Notes: a model not told the origin generated them from the letters alone. Counted from the stretch's first letter, positions 1 through 6,309 are shown. The stretch: DNA of 7,753 nt from Sphingomonadaceae bacterium (GCA_019245455.1 JAFARM010000267.1:1-7753), one strand, 5' to 3'. Numbers and translations are program-made.

Positions 1-977
1 GTAACCATCGCCGGCAGCGGCGGCGGCGCGCCGGCAAGCGCGGCATAGCTCGCCGCCGTGCGCGCATAGATGCCCGAAAGCGCGCGGCGGTACGGCTCGT
101 CGGCGCGGCTGGCGGCGCGGTCGCCGCTCGCGTCCGCCAGCGCTCCAAGGGCCGGCGTGACCTCGGTCAGCGACGCCGACAGCGACAGCTCGGCCCCGAG
201 CGCGTTCAGCTCGGCGAGGTAGTGTCCGAGCGCGATCCGTGCGGCGCGGGCGAGCGCAGTCTCCAGCGTGCCGGCGTCGACGTTGGGGTTGCCGTCGCGG
301 TCGCCGCCGATCCACGTGCCGGGGCGGAGGAACGGCGGCAGCGCGTGGTCGACCTCCGCCTCCCACCGCGCATAGAGCGCCGGCAGGGCGGGGAGGAAGC
401 TGCGCTGCAGATAGGACAGCGCACTGTCGATCTCGTCGGCGACGACCGGCTTGACCCCACGCAGCGGCCGCGTCTGCCACAGGATCGTGATCTGGCGGAT
501 GAGCGCGGTGGTGGTCGCCGTGTCGCGCGACCCGATCAGCGCGGCGATGGCGGTTTCGCGGTCGATCACCGACTTGCGCCGGACCTCGGTCGGGTGCGCG
601 GTCAGCACCGGGACGATCAGCGCGCCGGCGAGCAGGTCGGCGACCGCGGCACGATCGATGCCGGCGTCGGCCAGCGTCGCCAACGCCTCGCCGAGCCTGG
701 CCTCGACCGGCGACCGGCTGCGGTCCTCGGCGAGGTTCGCCAAGAGCGAGAAGGCGAGGAAGCCGCGGACAAAGCGCAGCGTGTCGTCGAGCCCGAGCCC
801 GCTCAGCTGTGCCGACAGCGCTGCGTCGGCGGAAGCGCCGGGGGTGCGATGCGCCGCGACCGCCGCCTGGCGGATGCCTTCGATGCGGTCGAACACCGCC
901 GCGCCCTCGGTCGCGCGAATGACGTCGCCGAGCAGCCGCCCGAGGTGGCGCAGGTCGTCGCGTTCGGCTTCGCTCAT
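1..977 (-). CDS. ppc: Phosphoenolpyruvate carboxylase, N-terminal part (cut by left edge)
   Basis: Cytoplasmic enzyme that carboxylates phosphoenolpyruvate with bicarbonate to give oxaloacetate and phosphate, refilling the TCA cycle. The first 325 codons are present; the family is usually about 880-930 residues, so roughly the N-terminal third is seen and the gene continues beyond base 1. Directly visible are the PEPC signature VLTAHPTEVRRK (residues 124-135, with His128 at the place of the catalytic histidine, His138 in E. coli), the block LWQTRPLR followed by VADEI, the very conserved GGDRDGNPNV (residues 224-233), and DEPYRRAL near the edge. The ATG at 977-975 overlaps the stop codon of the upstream alcohol dehydrogenase in an ATGA junction, and an AGGTG Shine-Dalgarno sits 8 nt before it, inside the dehydrogenase. 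This suggests translational coupling. The C-terminal active-site region cannot be judged. Family assignment is very secure. Confidence 0.97.
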   Translation of the reverse strand, partial: MSEAERDDLRHLGRLLGDVIRATEGAAVFDRIEGIRQAAVAAHRTPGASADAALSAQLSGLGLDDTLRFVRGFLAFSLLANLAEDRSRSPVEARLGEALATLADAGIDRAAVADLLAGALIVPVLTAHPTEVRRKSVIDRETAIAALIGSRDTATTTALIRQITILWQTRPLRGVKPVVADEIDSALSYLQRSFLPALPALYARWEAEVDHALPPFLRPGTWIGGDRDGNPNVDAGTLETALARAARIALGHYLAELNALGAELSLSASLTEVTPALGALADASGDRAASRADEPYRRALSGIYARTAASYAALAGAPPPLPAMV

Positions 978-2083
978 GGGATCAGCACCTGGCGGACCGC
1001 CGTGCCGGCGGCGAGATCGTCGAGGGCGGCGTTGACCTCGGCCAGCGGCCGCGTCGCCGTCAGCAGCCGCTCGACCGGAAGGCGCCCGGCGCGCCACAGC
1101 GCGATGTAGCGCGGAATGTCGCGGCGCGGGATGCTGTTGCCGAGATAGCTGCCGGCGAGCGTCTTGCCGTCGGCGACGAGGCTGATCGCCGGGATCGTCA
1201 GCATCTCCGCCGGGTTGGGCAGGCCGACCGTCACCGTCCGCCCGCCGCGACGGGTGACGCGGTACGCCTCCGCCAGGGCGCGCGCCCGGCCGACGGTCTC
1301 GACGGCGACATCGACGCCGCCGAGCGCGGCGATCCGTTCGGCCGCGTCGTCCGGGCCGACGGCGACCGCGCCGAGCTCGCTGGCAAGGTCGCGCTTGGCG
1401 GCGACGGGATCGATGGCGACGACGGGCTGCGCGCCGCTCGCCAGCGCCCCCAGCACGGCGGCGAGCCCGACGCCGCCGAGGCCGTACACGGCAACGCTTT
1501 CGCCGGGGCGGACGGCGGCGGCATTGACCACCGCGCCGACCCCCGTCAGCACCGCGCAGCCGAACAGCGCGGCGACCGCGGGTGGAATGTCAGAGTCGAC
1601 TCTGACCGCCGAGCGCGCGTCGACGACGGCATGGCCAGCGAAGGCGGAGACGCCGAGGTGATGGTGGACCTGCCGGCCGCCGTCACTCAGCCGCGAGCCG
1701 CCGGCGATCAGTTCGCCACGTCCGTTCGCCGCCGCCGCCGTCGGGCAAAGATAGCCCTCGCCGGCGGCGCAGCGCGCGCAGTGACCGCACGCCGGCAGGA
1801 AGGCGAGGACGACGCGGTCGCCGGCGGCGAAGTCGGTGACGCTCGCGCCCGGTTCGACCACCGTCGCCGCCGCTTCGTGCCCCAACGCCATCGGCAGCGG
1901 CCGCAGCCGGTCGCCGTTGACCACCGACAGGTCGGAATGACAGACGCCGGCGGCGTCGATGCGGATCAACAGCTCGCCCGGCCCCGGCGGCGCGAGATCG
2001 AGCGCCGCCAGCCGCAACGGCCGGCTCGCGGCATAGGGGGCCGTGGCTCCGTTGGCGTCGAGGACGGCGGCGATCGTCTGCAT
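974..2083 (-). CDS. Zinc-dependent medium-chain alcohol dehydrogenase
   Basis: A 369-residue MDR-superfamily dehydrogenase, predicted cytoplasmic, oxidising an alcohol or reducing an aldehyde with a nicotinamide cofactor. Catalytic zinc ligands are seen as Cys48 (GVCHSD), His69-Glu70 (GHE) and Cys176 (FGCAVLTG). A structural zinc lobe with spacing C-x2-C-x2-C-x7-C is present at Cys99, 102, 105 and 113. The Rossmann glycine motif GLGGVG is at 201-206, and the acidic Asp225 at the end of the next strand (VVAID) points to NAD(H) rather than NADP(H), by family rule. The Cys176 region and overall length resemble the class I/III ADH branch, but the substrate cannot be named from sequence. The start at 2083 was chosen because homology-like sequence begins there (MQTIAAVLD); the frame stays open to 2248, but that extension is low-complexity Arg/Ser and overlaps the hemerythrin gene. 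No good Shine-Dalgarno is seen. The stop overlaps the ppc start by 4 bp. Confidence 0.93.
   Translation of the reverse strand: MQTIAAVLDANGATAPYAASRPLRLAALDLAPPGPGELLIRIDAAGVCHSDLSVVNGDRLRPLPMALGHEAAATVVEPGASVTDFAAGDRVVLAFLPACGHCARCAAGEGYLCPTAAAANGRGELIAGGSRLSDGGRQVHHHLGVSAFAGHAVVDARSAVRVDSDIPPAVAALFGCAVLTGVGAVVNAAAVRPGESVAVYGLGGVGLAAVLGALASGAQPVVAIDPVAAKRDLASELGAVAVGPDDAAERIAALGGVDVAVETVGRARALAEAYRVTRRGGRTVTVGLPNPAEMLTIPAISLVADGKTLAGSYLGNSIPRRDIPRYIALWRAGRLPVERLLTATRPLAEVNAALDDLAAGTAVRQVLIP
986..990 (-). promoter_or_regulatory. Shine-Dalgarno of ppc inside the upstream gene
   Basis: AGGTG on the minus strand, 8 nt before the ppc ATG and within the last codons of the alcohol dehydrogenase. 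It supports the start at 977 and independent or coupled re-initiation on one messenger. Confidence 0.6.
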
Positions 2084-2096
2084 CGCCGCCGTCTTA

Positions 2097-2121
2097 GCAT
2101 ATGCAGCAAAACTGCCTATGC
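2097..2121. promoter_or_regulatory. Imperfect palindrome upstream of the alcohol dehydrogenase (possible operator)
   Basis: Inverted repeat GCATA-t-GCAG / CTGC-c-TATGC with 5-nt centre CAAAA: nine of ten arm positions pair. It occupies the 61-bp gap between the hemerythrin stop and the dehydrogenase start, 14 bp before the dehydrogenase ATG. It lies in an unusually AT-rich patch and overlaps a weak minus-strand promoter-like pair (TTCGCA, 17 bp, TATGCT, each 4 of 6 to consensus). It could be a repressor site, or a stem downstream of the hemerythrin gene; there is no T-run after it on the minus strand, which argues against an intrinsic terminator. Confidence 0.4.
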
Positions 2122-2144
2122 GAAGTTCACGGTCGCGTCCGCGA

Positions 2145-2801
2145 TCAGGCGGTGACGAGCTTGACCGCGGTCGGCTTCGCCACCGGCAGCGGTGCCGCGG
2201 CCGCATCCGCCTCGAGCTGCGCTTTGCGCGCCGCCATCTTGGTGCCAAGGTCGATCATGTCGACGCCGGCCGAGCGCGCCTTGGCGAACATACCGGTCAG
2301 CCAGCGCTCCTCTTCCTTGACGTGGTGGCGGATTTCCTCGGCGAGCACCTTGACCTTGGCGTCGTACATGGCGTCGGCGGGCGACCCCGTGCTGAGGTCG
2401 TTGACCAGCACCTTGGCTCCGTCGTGCTCGACATAGGCCTCGTCGATGATCGAGTCGTCGATCTTGCCGCGCAGCGCCGGATAGAACACCTCTTCCTCGA
2501 TCATCGTGTGGATTTTGAGCGCGGTGCAGATGCGCGCGACGAGGTCGCTCTTCTCGCTCTTGCCACGGGCATCGTCGAACGCCTCGAACATGGCGTCGAC
2601 CGCACGGTGGTCGGCCTTGAGGAGCGTGGCAGCGTCGATCGGCTCGACCTGCGGAAGCGGCGCAGCGGCGGGCGCGGCCTTGCGTGCGGGTGCCTTGCGC
2701 GCTGCGGTGGTCTTGGCCGGTGCGGGCTTCGTCGCCGCCTTGCCGGTGCCGGTCGTCGCCTTGGTCGCCGGTTTCTTTACCGCCGTCTTCGCCACCGCCA
2801 T
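2145..2801 (-). CDS. Hemerythrin-like (HHE) protein with histone-H1-like N-terminal tail
   Basis: A 218-residue protein. Residues 1-48 are a Lys/Ala/Pro/Thr-rich tail (repeating AxKxAxxK-type units such as KKPATK and AARKAPARK) resembling bacterial histone-H1-like or AlgP-like tails. Residues about 58-175 are an HHE hemerythrin-like four-helix domain: candidate di-iron ligands are His65 (KADHR), His98 and Glu102 (IHTMIEEE), His127 (VEHD), His160 and Glu164 (RHHVKEEE). A short Ala/Pro tail (200-218) closes it. HHE proteins bind a di-iron centre and are linked to oxygen, nitric-oxide or general stress; the role here is unknown, and the basic tail suggests nucleic-acid or polyanion binding. The start at 2801 is supported by GGGAG 8 nt upstream; a longer upstream frame has no domain content. 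The gene lies 142 bp after fhs and 61 bp before the dehydrogenase, so it may belong to the same run of transcription. Confidence 0.9.
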   Translation of the reverse strand: MAVAKTAVKKPATKATTGTGKAATKPAPAKTTAARKAPARKAAPAAAPLPQVEPIDAATLLKADHRAVDAMFEAFDDARGKSEKSDLVARICTALKIHTMIEEEVFYPALRGKIDDSIIDEAYVEHDGAKVLVNDLSTGSPADAMYDAKVKVLAEEIRHHVKEEERWLTGMFAKARSAGVDMIDLGTKMAARKAQLEADAAAAPLPVAKPTAVKLVTA

Positions 2802-2809
2802 CGCTGTTG

Positions 2810-2814
2810 CTCCC
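2810..2814 (-). promoter_or_regulatory. Shine-Dalgarno of the hemerythrin-like gene
   Basis: GGGAG on the minus strand, 8 nt before the ATG at 2801. It fixes the start at the beginning of the basic tail, which shows that the tail is part of the translated protein. Confidence 0.65.
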
Positions 2815-2880
2815 GTCAGGATTTCGTCGCTGTAACGATACTGTCGCGCTTTGGTTTCCGCAGCTTGTCGCGCCCGCCGT

Positions 2881-2906
2881 CGTCTTCCCGGCGCAAGCGG
2901 GAGCCC
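2881..2906. repeat. Degenerate REP-type palindromic element
   Basis: A hairpin with stem TCCC/GGGA (2886-2889 with 2899-2902), one bulged G, inner GC/GC pair and a GCAA tetraloop. Its plus-strand sequence resembles a decayed copy of the element found twice at 4790-4859 (same order of TCCC, GGCG, AAGC, GGGA, CCC). It sits in the 142-bp gap between fhs and the hemerythrin-like gene, where it could shape messenger stability or partial termination. The rest of that gap holds nothing else I recognise. Confidence 0.55.
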
Positions 2907-2943
2907 GCTCGGGTCGCAGCATCGGTCCGGGACGAGGAAGGCG

Positions 2944-4602
2944 CTACGACAGCCCGACGACGTCGCCCGCCGCATCGAGGCCGATGCCGTTCGCCGCCGG
3001 CACGCGCGGGAGGCCGGGCATGGTCATCAGGTCGCCGCAGATGGCGACGACGAAGCCCGCCCCCGCCGCCAGCCGCACCTCGCGGACGGTGACGACGTGC
3101 CCCTCGGGCGCGCCGAGTAGCGCCGGGTCGGTCGAGAAGCTGACCTGCGTCTTGGCCATGCACACCGGCAGGCGGCCGTGCCCGGCGGCCTCCCAGCGCG
3201 CAAGCTGCGCCCTGACCGATGCCGACGCATCGACGCGCGCGGCATGATACAGGCGCGTCGCAACCGTTTCGATCTTGGCGAACAGCGGCAGGTCGTCGGG
3301 GTAGAGCGGGGCGAAGGCCGAGGGCTGGTCGGCGAGTGCGGCGACGGCATCGGCGAGCGCGGTCGCCCCCGCGCCGCCCTCGGCCCAGTGGCGGCAGACG
3401 ATCGCCTCGACCCCGCGCGCCGCCGCCGCCGCGCGCACCGCCTCGAGCTCGGCGTCGGTATCGGTGGCGAAGTGGTTGACCGCAACGACCACCGGCACGC
3501 CGAAGCCGCGGACGTTGTCGATGTGCCGCTGCAGGTTGACCGCGCCGCGCTCCACTGCCGCCACGTCCCCGCGCGCGAGGTCGGCCTTGGCGACGCCGCC
3601 GTTCATCTTCAGCGCGCGGACGGTCGCCACGATCACCGCCGCCGACGGCACGAGCCCGCTCGCGCGGCACTTGATGTCGAAGAACTTCTCCGCGCCGAGG
3701 TCGGCCCCGAACCCCGCCTCGGTCACGGCATAGTCCCCGAGCGCCAGCGCCGCGCGCGTCGCCACGACCGAGTTGCAGCCGTGAGCGATGTTAGCAAACG
3801 GCCCACCGTGGACGAAGGCCGACGCGCCCTCGAGCGTCTGGACAAGGTTGGGGTTCATCGCGTCTTTCAGGACGACGGTCATCGCTCCGACCGCGCCGAG
3901 GTCGGCCGCCGTCACCGGGCGGCGGTCGTGGGTCTCGCCGACGACGATGCGCCCGAGCCGCGCCTGCAGGTCGGCGAGGTCGCTCGCCAGGCACAGGCAG
4001 GCCATGACCTCGCTCGCGACCGTGATGTCGAAGCCGCTCTCGCGCGGCGTGCCGTTGGCCGCGCCGCCGAGGCCGATCACCACGTCGCGCAAGGTCCGGT
4101 CGTTGACGGCGAGCACCCGCCGCCATGTGACCCGCCGCGGGTCAATCCCCAGCGCATTGCCCCAGTGGATGTGGTTGTCGACCAGCGCCGCCAGCAGGTT
4201 GTGCGCCGCCGTGATCGCGTGAAAGTCACCCGTGAAATGGAGGTTGATGTCGATCATCGGCGCGACCTGCGCCCGGCCGCCGCCCGTCGCGCCGCCCTTG
4301 GCCCCGAACACCGGGCCCATCGACGGCTCGCGCAGCGCCAGCACCGCCCGCCGCCCGGTGCGGTTCAGCGCGTCGGCCAGCCCGATCGAGGTCGTCGTCT
4401 TGCCCTCGCCGGCCGGCGTCGGGTTGACCGCGGTGACGAGGATCAGCCTGCCGCGGGGCGGTTGCCCGGCCAGCCAGCCGAGGTCGACTTTCGCCTTGTC
4501 GCGGCCATAGGGCACCAGCGCGTCGCCCGAGATGCCGGCGCGGGCGGCGACCTCGGCGATCGGTTGCAGCGTCACGGTGCGGGCGATGTCGAGGTCGGTC
4601 AT
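2944..4602 (-). CDS. fhs: Formate-tetrahydrofolate ligase
   Basis: A 552-residue, full-length enzyme (family about 550-560) that makes 10-formyl-tetrahydrofolate from formate, tetrahydrofolate and ATP in the cytoplasm, feeding purine synthesis, initiator tRNA formylation and other C1 reactions. Seen directly: the N-terminal block with LQPIAEVA, the P-loop TPAGEGKT (residues 62-69), signature one within [19 protein letters not shown] (91-109), the block [14 protein letters not shown], signature two [11 protein letters not shown] (326-336), and the conserved C-terminal [10 protein letters not shown] (523-532). No key block is missing. The ATG at 4602 starts the conserved N-terminus; upstream is only a weak purine patch. 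The gene is divergent from the plus-strand hydrolase; its promoter must lie in about 58 bp before the first repeat arm or inside the repeat doublet. No folD or purU neighbour is visible in the window. Confidence 0.98.
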   Translation of the reverse strand: MTDLDIARTVTLQPIAEVAARAGISGDALVPYGRDKAKVDLGWLAGQPPRGRLILVTAVNPTPAGEGKTTTSIGLADALNRTGRRAVLALREPSMGPVFGAKGGATGGGRAQVAPMIDINLHFTGDFHAITAAHNLLAALVDNHIHWGNALGIDPRRVTWRRVLAVNDRTLRDVVIGLGGAANGTPRESGFDITVASEVMACLCLASDLADLQARLGRIVVGETHDRRPVTAADLGAVGAMTVVLKDAMNPNLVQTLEGASAFVHGGPFANIAHGCNSVVATRAALALGDYAVTEAGFGADLGAEKFFDIKCRASGLVPSAAVIVATVRALKMNGGVAKADLARGDVAAVERGAVNLQRHIDNVRGFGVPVVVAVNHFATDTDAELEAVRAAAAARGVEAIVCRHWAEGGAGATALADAVAALADQPSAFAPLYPDDLPLFAKIETVATRLYHAARVDASASVRAQLARWEAAGHGRLPVCMAKTQVSFSTDPALLGAPEGHVVTVREVRLAAGAGFVVAICGDLMTMPGLPRVPAANGIGLDAAGDVVGLS

Positions 4603-4660
4603 GGCGCAGCGAGCCTAGAACAAGCCGTGGGCCGAGTCATGCCGGCACCGGGTTCACCAA

Positions 4661-4752
4661 GTCATGCTGGCGCAGGCCAGCATCCACGATTGAGCAGGAC
4701 GGAAGACCAGCGCTCTGGCCCGAACATGGATGCTGGCCTTCGCCAGCATGAC
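4661..4752. repeat. Palindromic repeat doublet (REP/BIME-like, family A)
   Basis: Two 26-bp arms in inverted orientation (4661-4686 and 4727-4752) agree at 25 of 26 positions, with 40 bp between. Each arm is itself a hairpin of ATGCTGGC and GCCAGCAT (8 bp) with a 4-nt loop, GCAG in the left arm and CTTC in the right, and the single difference lies in the loop. This is the layout of bacterial interspersed REP doublets (REPIN/BIME). The spacer contains a small CCAG-CGCT-CTGG palindrome. Confidence 0.85.
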
Positions 4753-4758
4753 GGCGGT

Positions 4759-4764
4759 AGGAAG
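4759..4764 (+). promoter_or_regulatory. Shine-Dalgarno candidate for the hydrolase
   Basis: AGGAAG, 5 nt before the ATG at 4770. It lies between the two repeat doublets and is the best ribosome-binding site near this gene. The next in-frame ATG (4857) has only GGGG directly touching it, which is poor spacing. This favours translation starting at 4770 and therefore passing through the second repeat. Confidence 0.55.
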
Positions 4765-4769
4765 TTGGT

Positions 4770-6083
4770 ATGCGCCACACTCCTCCTGCCATCCCGGCGA
4801 AAGCCGGGACCCATCTCCCGAAGGCCCGCAGGAAATGGGTTCCCGCTTTCGCGGGGATGACGGCGTCGGTGTTCAGCACCTTCGCCGCTCCCGCCGCCGC
4901 CCGCGCCCCCTCGATCCCCGCCGCCGACGCGCCGCAGCTCGCCGCGCTCGGCCCCGACACGATCGGGCTGGCTAAGACGACGGTGGCCGTGCCCGGCCGC
5001 GACCGGCGACTCGATGTCTGGCTGTGGTATCCGGCGCGGGCGGACGGCACGCCCGAGACCTATCGCCGCCACCTCGTCACCGCCGATGGGCCGCCGCTCG
5101 ACATCACCACCGAAGGCCTCGCCGTCGCCGGAGCCGCGCCGCTGCCCGGCCGCTTTCCGCTGGTCGTCATAAGCCACGGCTTCGGCGGCTGGGCGGGCGG
5201 CATGACCTATCTCGCCGAGAACCTGGCAACCAAGGGCTATGTCGTCGCCAGCATCGACCACGCCGACGGCCAGGGCGGCAGCGGCGGGGCCGAGGGGCGC
5301 GTGCGCGTCGCCGGCAGCATCGTCAACCGCGCCCGTGACCAGCAGGCGGTCATCGCCGCGGTTGCCGGCGGCACCGCGCTGCCGCCGGCGCTCGCGGGAC
5401 ACGTCGACGGCGGCCGCATCGCGCTGATCGGCTACTCGATGGGCGGCTTCGGCGCGGTCGCCACCGCCGGCGCACCCTACGATCCGGCCGGCGGTGCGAT
5501 CGCCCCGGTCGCCGCGCTCCTCGCCGATCAGGTGAAGCCAGCCGCCGTGGCAGGGCTGAAGGCCGTCGTCCTGATCGCGCCGTGGGGCGGACAGCCGCCG
5601 TACCGCGCTTGGGCACCGGCCGCGCTCGCGGGCATCGCCGTGCCGAGCCTGTGGATCGACGGCGATCGCGACGACGTCTCCGACTATGCGAACGGCGTCC
5701 GCTGGTTGTTCGACCATGCCACCGCGTCGAACCGCTGGCTGCTGACCTACCGCGAGGCGCGCCACAACGTCGGCGGCAACCCGCCGCCGCCCGAGACGCT
5801 CGCCCGCGCCGACCTCGCCGAGAACTTCGCCGAGCCGGTGTGGCGCAGCGACCGCATCGCCGCGATCAACCAGCACTTCGTCACCGCCTTCCTCGACCGC
5901 TTCGTCAAGGGTGATGCGAAGCACGGCGCCTTCCTCGACGTGCCGACGGCGGACGGCGACACCGCCACCTGGCCCGACGCCCCGCGCGGCTTCGCCGGAG
6001 CGGAACAGCCGCACTATTGGCCGGGGTTTCAGCGGCGCTGGCTGCTCGGGCTGCGACTGGAGCATAGCGAAGGTGAGCGGTAG
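4770..6083 (+). CDS. Predicted exported alpha/beta hydrolase (dienelactone hydrolase / PAF-acetylhydrolase type)
   Basis: A 437-residue protein if started at 4770. The alpha/beta-hydrolase fold is shown by VVISHGFGG (oxyanion region, 133-140), nucleophile elbow GYSMGG (221-226, Ser223), WIDGDRDD with an acidic residue at 298-302, and His332 (REARHN): a plausible Ser-Asp-His triad. The strand LDVWLWYPA before the elbow matches the predicted dienelactone-hydrolase/acetylhydrolase group; the substrate is unknown, an ester or acetyl-ester at a guess. Residues 8-31 are encoded by a palindromic repeat (4790-4859). Together with what follows they make a possible signal peptide: basic KARRK (18-22), a moderately hydrophobic run WVPAFAGM to FAAP (23-41), then AAARA as a possible cleavage zone. 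The start at 4770 has AGGAAG upstream; a start at 4857 (408 residues) would omit the basic region. It stands alone, divergent from fhs and followed by repeats. Confidence 0.85.
   Translation: MRHTPPAIPAKAGTHLPKARRKWVPAFAGMTASVFSTFAAPAAARAPSIPAADAPQLAALGPDTIGLAKTTVAVPGRDRRLDVWLWYPARADGTPETYRRHLVTADGPPLDITTEGLAVAGAAPLPGRFPLVVISHGFGGWAGGMTYLAENLATKGYVVASIDHADGQGGSGGAEGRVRVAGSIVNRARDQQAVIAAVAGGTALPPALAGHVDGGRIALIGYSMGGFGAVATAGAPYDPAGGAIAPVAALLADQVKPAAVAGLKAVVLIAPWGGQPPYRAWAPAALAGIAVPSLWIDGDRDDVSDYANGVRWLFDHATASNRWLLTYREARHNVGGNPPPPETLARADLAENFAEPVWRSDRIAAINQHFVTAFLDRFVKGDAKHGAFLDVPTADGDTATWPDAPRGFAGAEQPHYWPGFQRRWLLGLRLEHSEGER
4790..4859. repeat. Palindromic repeat doublet (REP/BIME-like, family B) inside a coding start
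   Basis: Two 25-bp arms, 4790-4814 and 4835-4859, are inverted relative to each other and agree at 22 of 25 positions; partial similarity continues inward to 4818 and 4831. Each arm forms a GNRA-type hairpin: CCCGGC-GAAA-GCCGGG in the left arm and, on the opposite strand, CCCCGC-GAAA-GCGGG in the right. Two of the three differences are a paired G-C to C-G swap within the stem. The element reads in frame as the hydrolase residues IPAKAGTH through WVPAFAGMT, a peptide pattern typical of translated repeats of this kind. Confidence 0.88.
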
Positions 6084-6101
6084 CTATGCCCGTTCGCAAG
6101 T

Positions 6102-6198
6102 CCCGCTCATGCTGAGCTTGTCGAAGCACACACCGCCCGTCGTACGTGCTTCGACAAGCTCAGCATGAGCGGGCTTCGACAAGCTCAGCATGAGCGGG
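6102..6198. repeat. 28-bp perfect inverted repeat with a second tandem copy (family C)
   Basis: Left arm 6102-6129 and right arm 6146-6173 are perfect reverse complements over 28 bp with a 16-nt spacer. A 25-bp unit (6149-6173, beginning CTTCGACAAGCTCAGC) is then repeated exactly and head-to-tail at 6174-6198, followed by the first five bases of a third copy. It starts 19 bp after the hydrolase stop. A strong stem could form in the transcript, but there is no T-tract, so a terminator role is only possible. I recognise the core as a common sphingomonad-type dispersed repeat from memory, not by search. Confidence 0.9.
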
Positions 6199-6295
6199 CT
6201 TCGCGAGGGACGGAGGTGCGGGTAGGATGGCGGAAAGGGTGTAGCGCGGGACTACCACAGCGGCGCAGTTGCGCTTAGATAGGCGTGAACCGCAC

Positions 6296-6300
6296 GGGGA
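6296..6300 (+). promoter_or_regulatory. Shine-Dalgarno of the telA-like gene
   Basis: GGGGA ends 9 nt before the ATG at 6310, acceptable spacing. For the in-frame TTG at 6304 the spacing would be only 3 nt, so the ATG is preferred. Confidence 0.55.
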
Positions 6301-6309
6301 CCTTTGCCG

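Larger units (their letters stand above)
4603..4769. other. Divergent intergenic region between fhs and the hydrolase
   Basis: Separates the two divergent genes and must hold the fhs promoter and probably the hydrolase promoter. More than half is taken by a palindromic repeat doublet (4661-4752). A shorter related motif GTCATGCCGGC at 4636-4646 repeats the first bases of the left arm 25 bp upstream. I could not find a convincing -35/-10 pair for either gene by eye. Confidence 0.5.
6084..6309. other. Intergenic region between hydrolase and telA-like gene
   Basis: The left half (6102-6198) is filled by a palindromic and tandem repeat. The right half (6204-6309) has no gene and should hold the promoter of the telA-like operon. 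A TTGCGC (6269-6274) and a TAGATA (6276-6281) are present but not at a spacing usable together, so no promoter is claimed. Confidence 0.5.

Noticed and set aside
222..1109. 295-codon plus-strand frame across ppc and the end of the dehydrogenase
   Set aside because: Opposite two well-supported genes; the composition is that of a reverse-complement shadow.
2084..2248. Upstream extension of the alcohol dehydrogenase by 55 codons
   Set aside because: Low-complexity Arg/Ser sequence overlapping the hemerythrin gene; the conserved dehydrogenase N-terminus begins at 2083.
974..4602. A single C1/formaldehyde pathway operon formed by the dehydrogenase, fhs and ppc
   Set aside because: The dehydrogenase substrate cannot be assigned to formaldehyde, and there is a 142-bp gap with a repeat and an unrelated hemerythrin gene in between, so the link is only suggestive.
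3178..4860. 560-codon open frame on the plus strand opposite fhs
   Set aside because: It is antisense to a securely identified gene, its product is an Arg/Asp/His-rich string without domain pattern, and such frames are expected opposite GC-rich genes.
4662..6065. 467-codon open frame on the minus strand opposite the hydrolase
   Set aside because: Antisense to a gene with clear hydrolase motifs; the product has no recognisable blocks and runs through repeat sequence.
6102..6198. CRISPR array or intrinsic terminator
   Set aside because: The tandem copies touch without spacers, so it is not CRISPR. There is no T-tract after the stem, so a classical terminator is not supported.
6253..6281. Promoter for the telA-like gene
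   Set aside because: TTGCGC and TAGATA are nearly adjacent, and the position 17 bp before TAGATA (TACCAC) matches the -35 consensus poorly.
6304..6309. TTG start two codons upstream of the telA-like ATG
   Set aside because: Only 3 nt from the GGGGA motif; the ATG at 6310 has better spacing and a better start codon.
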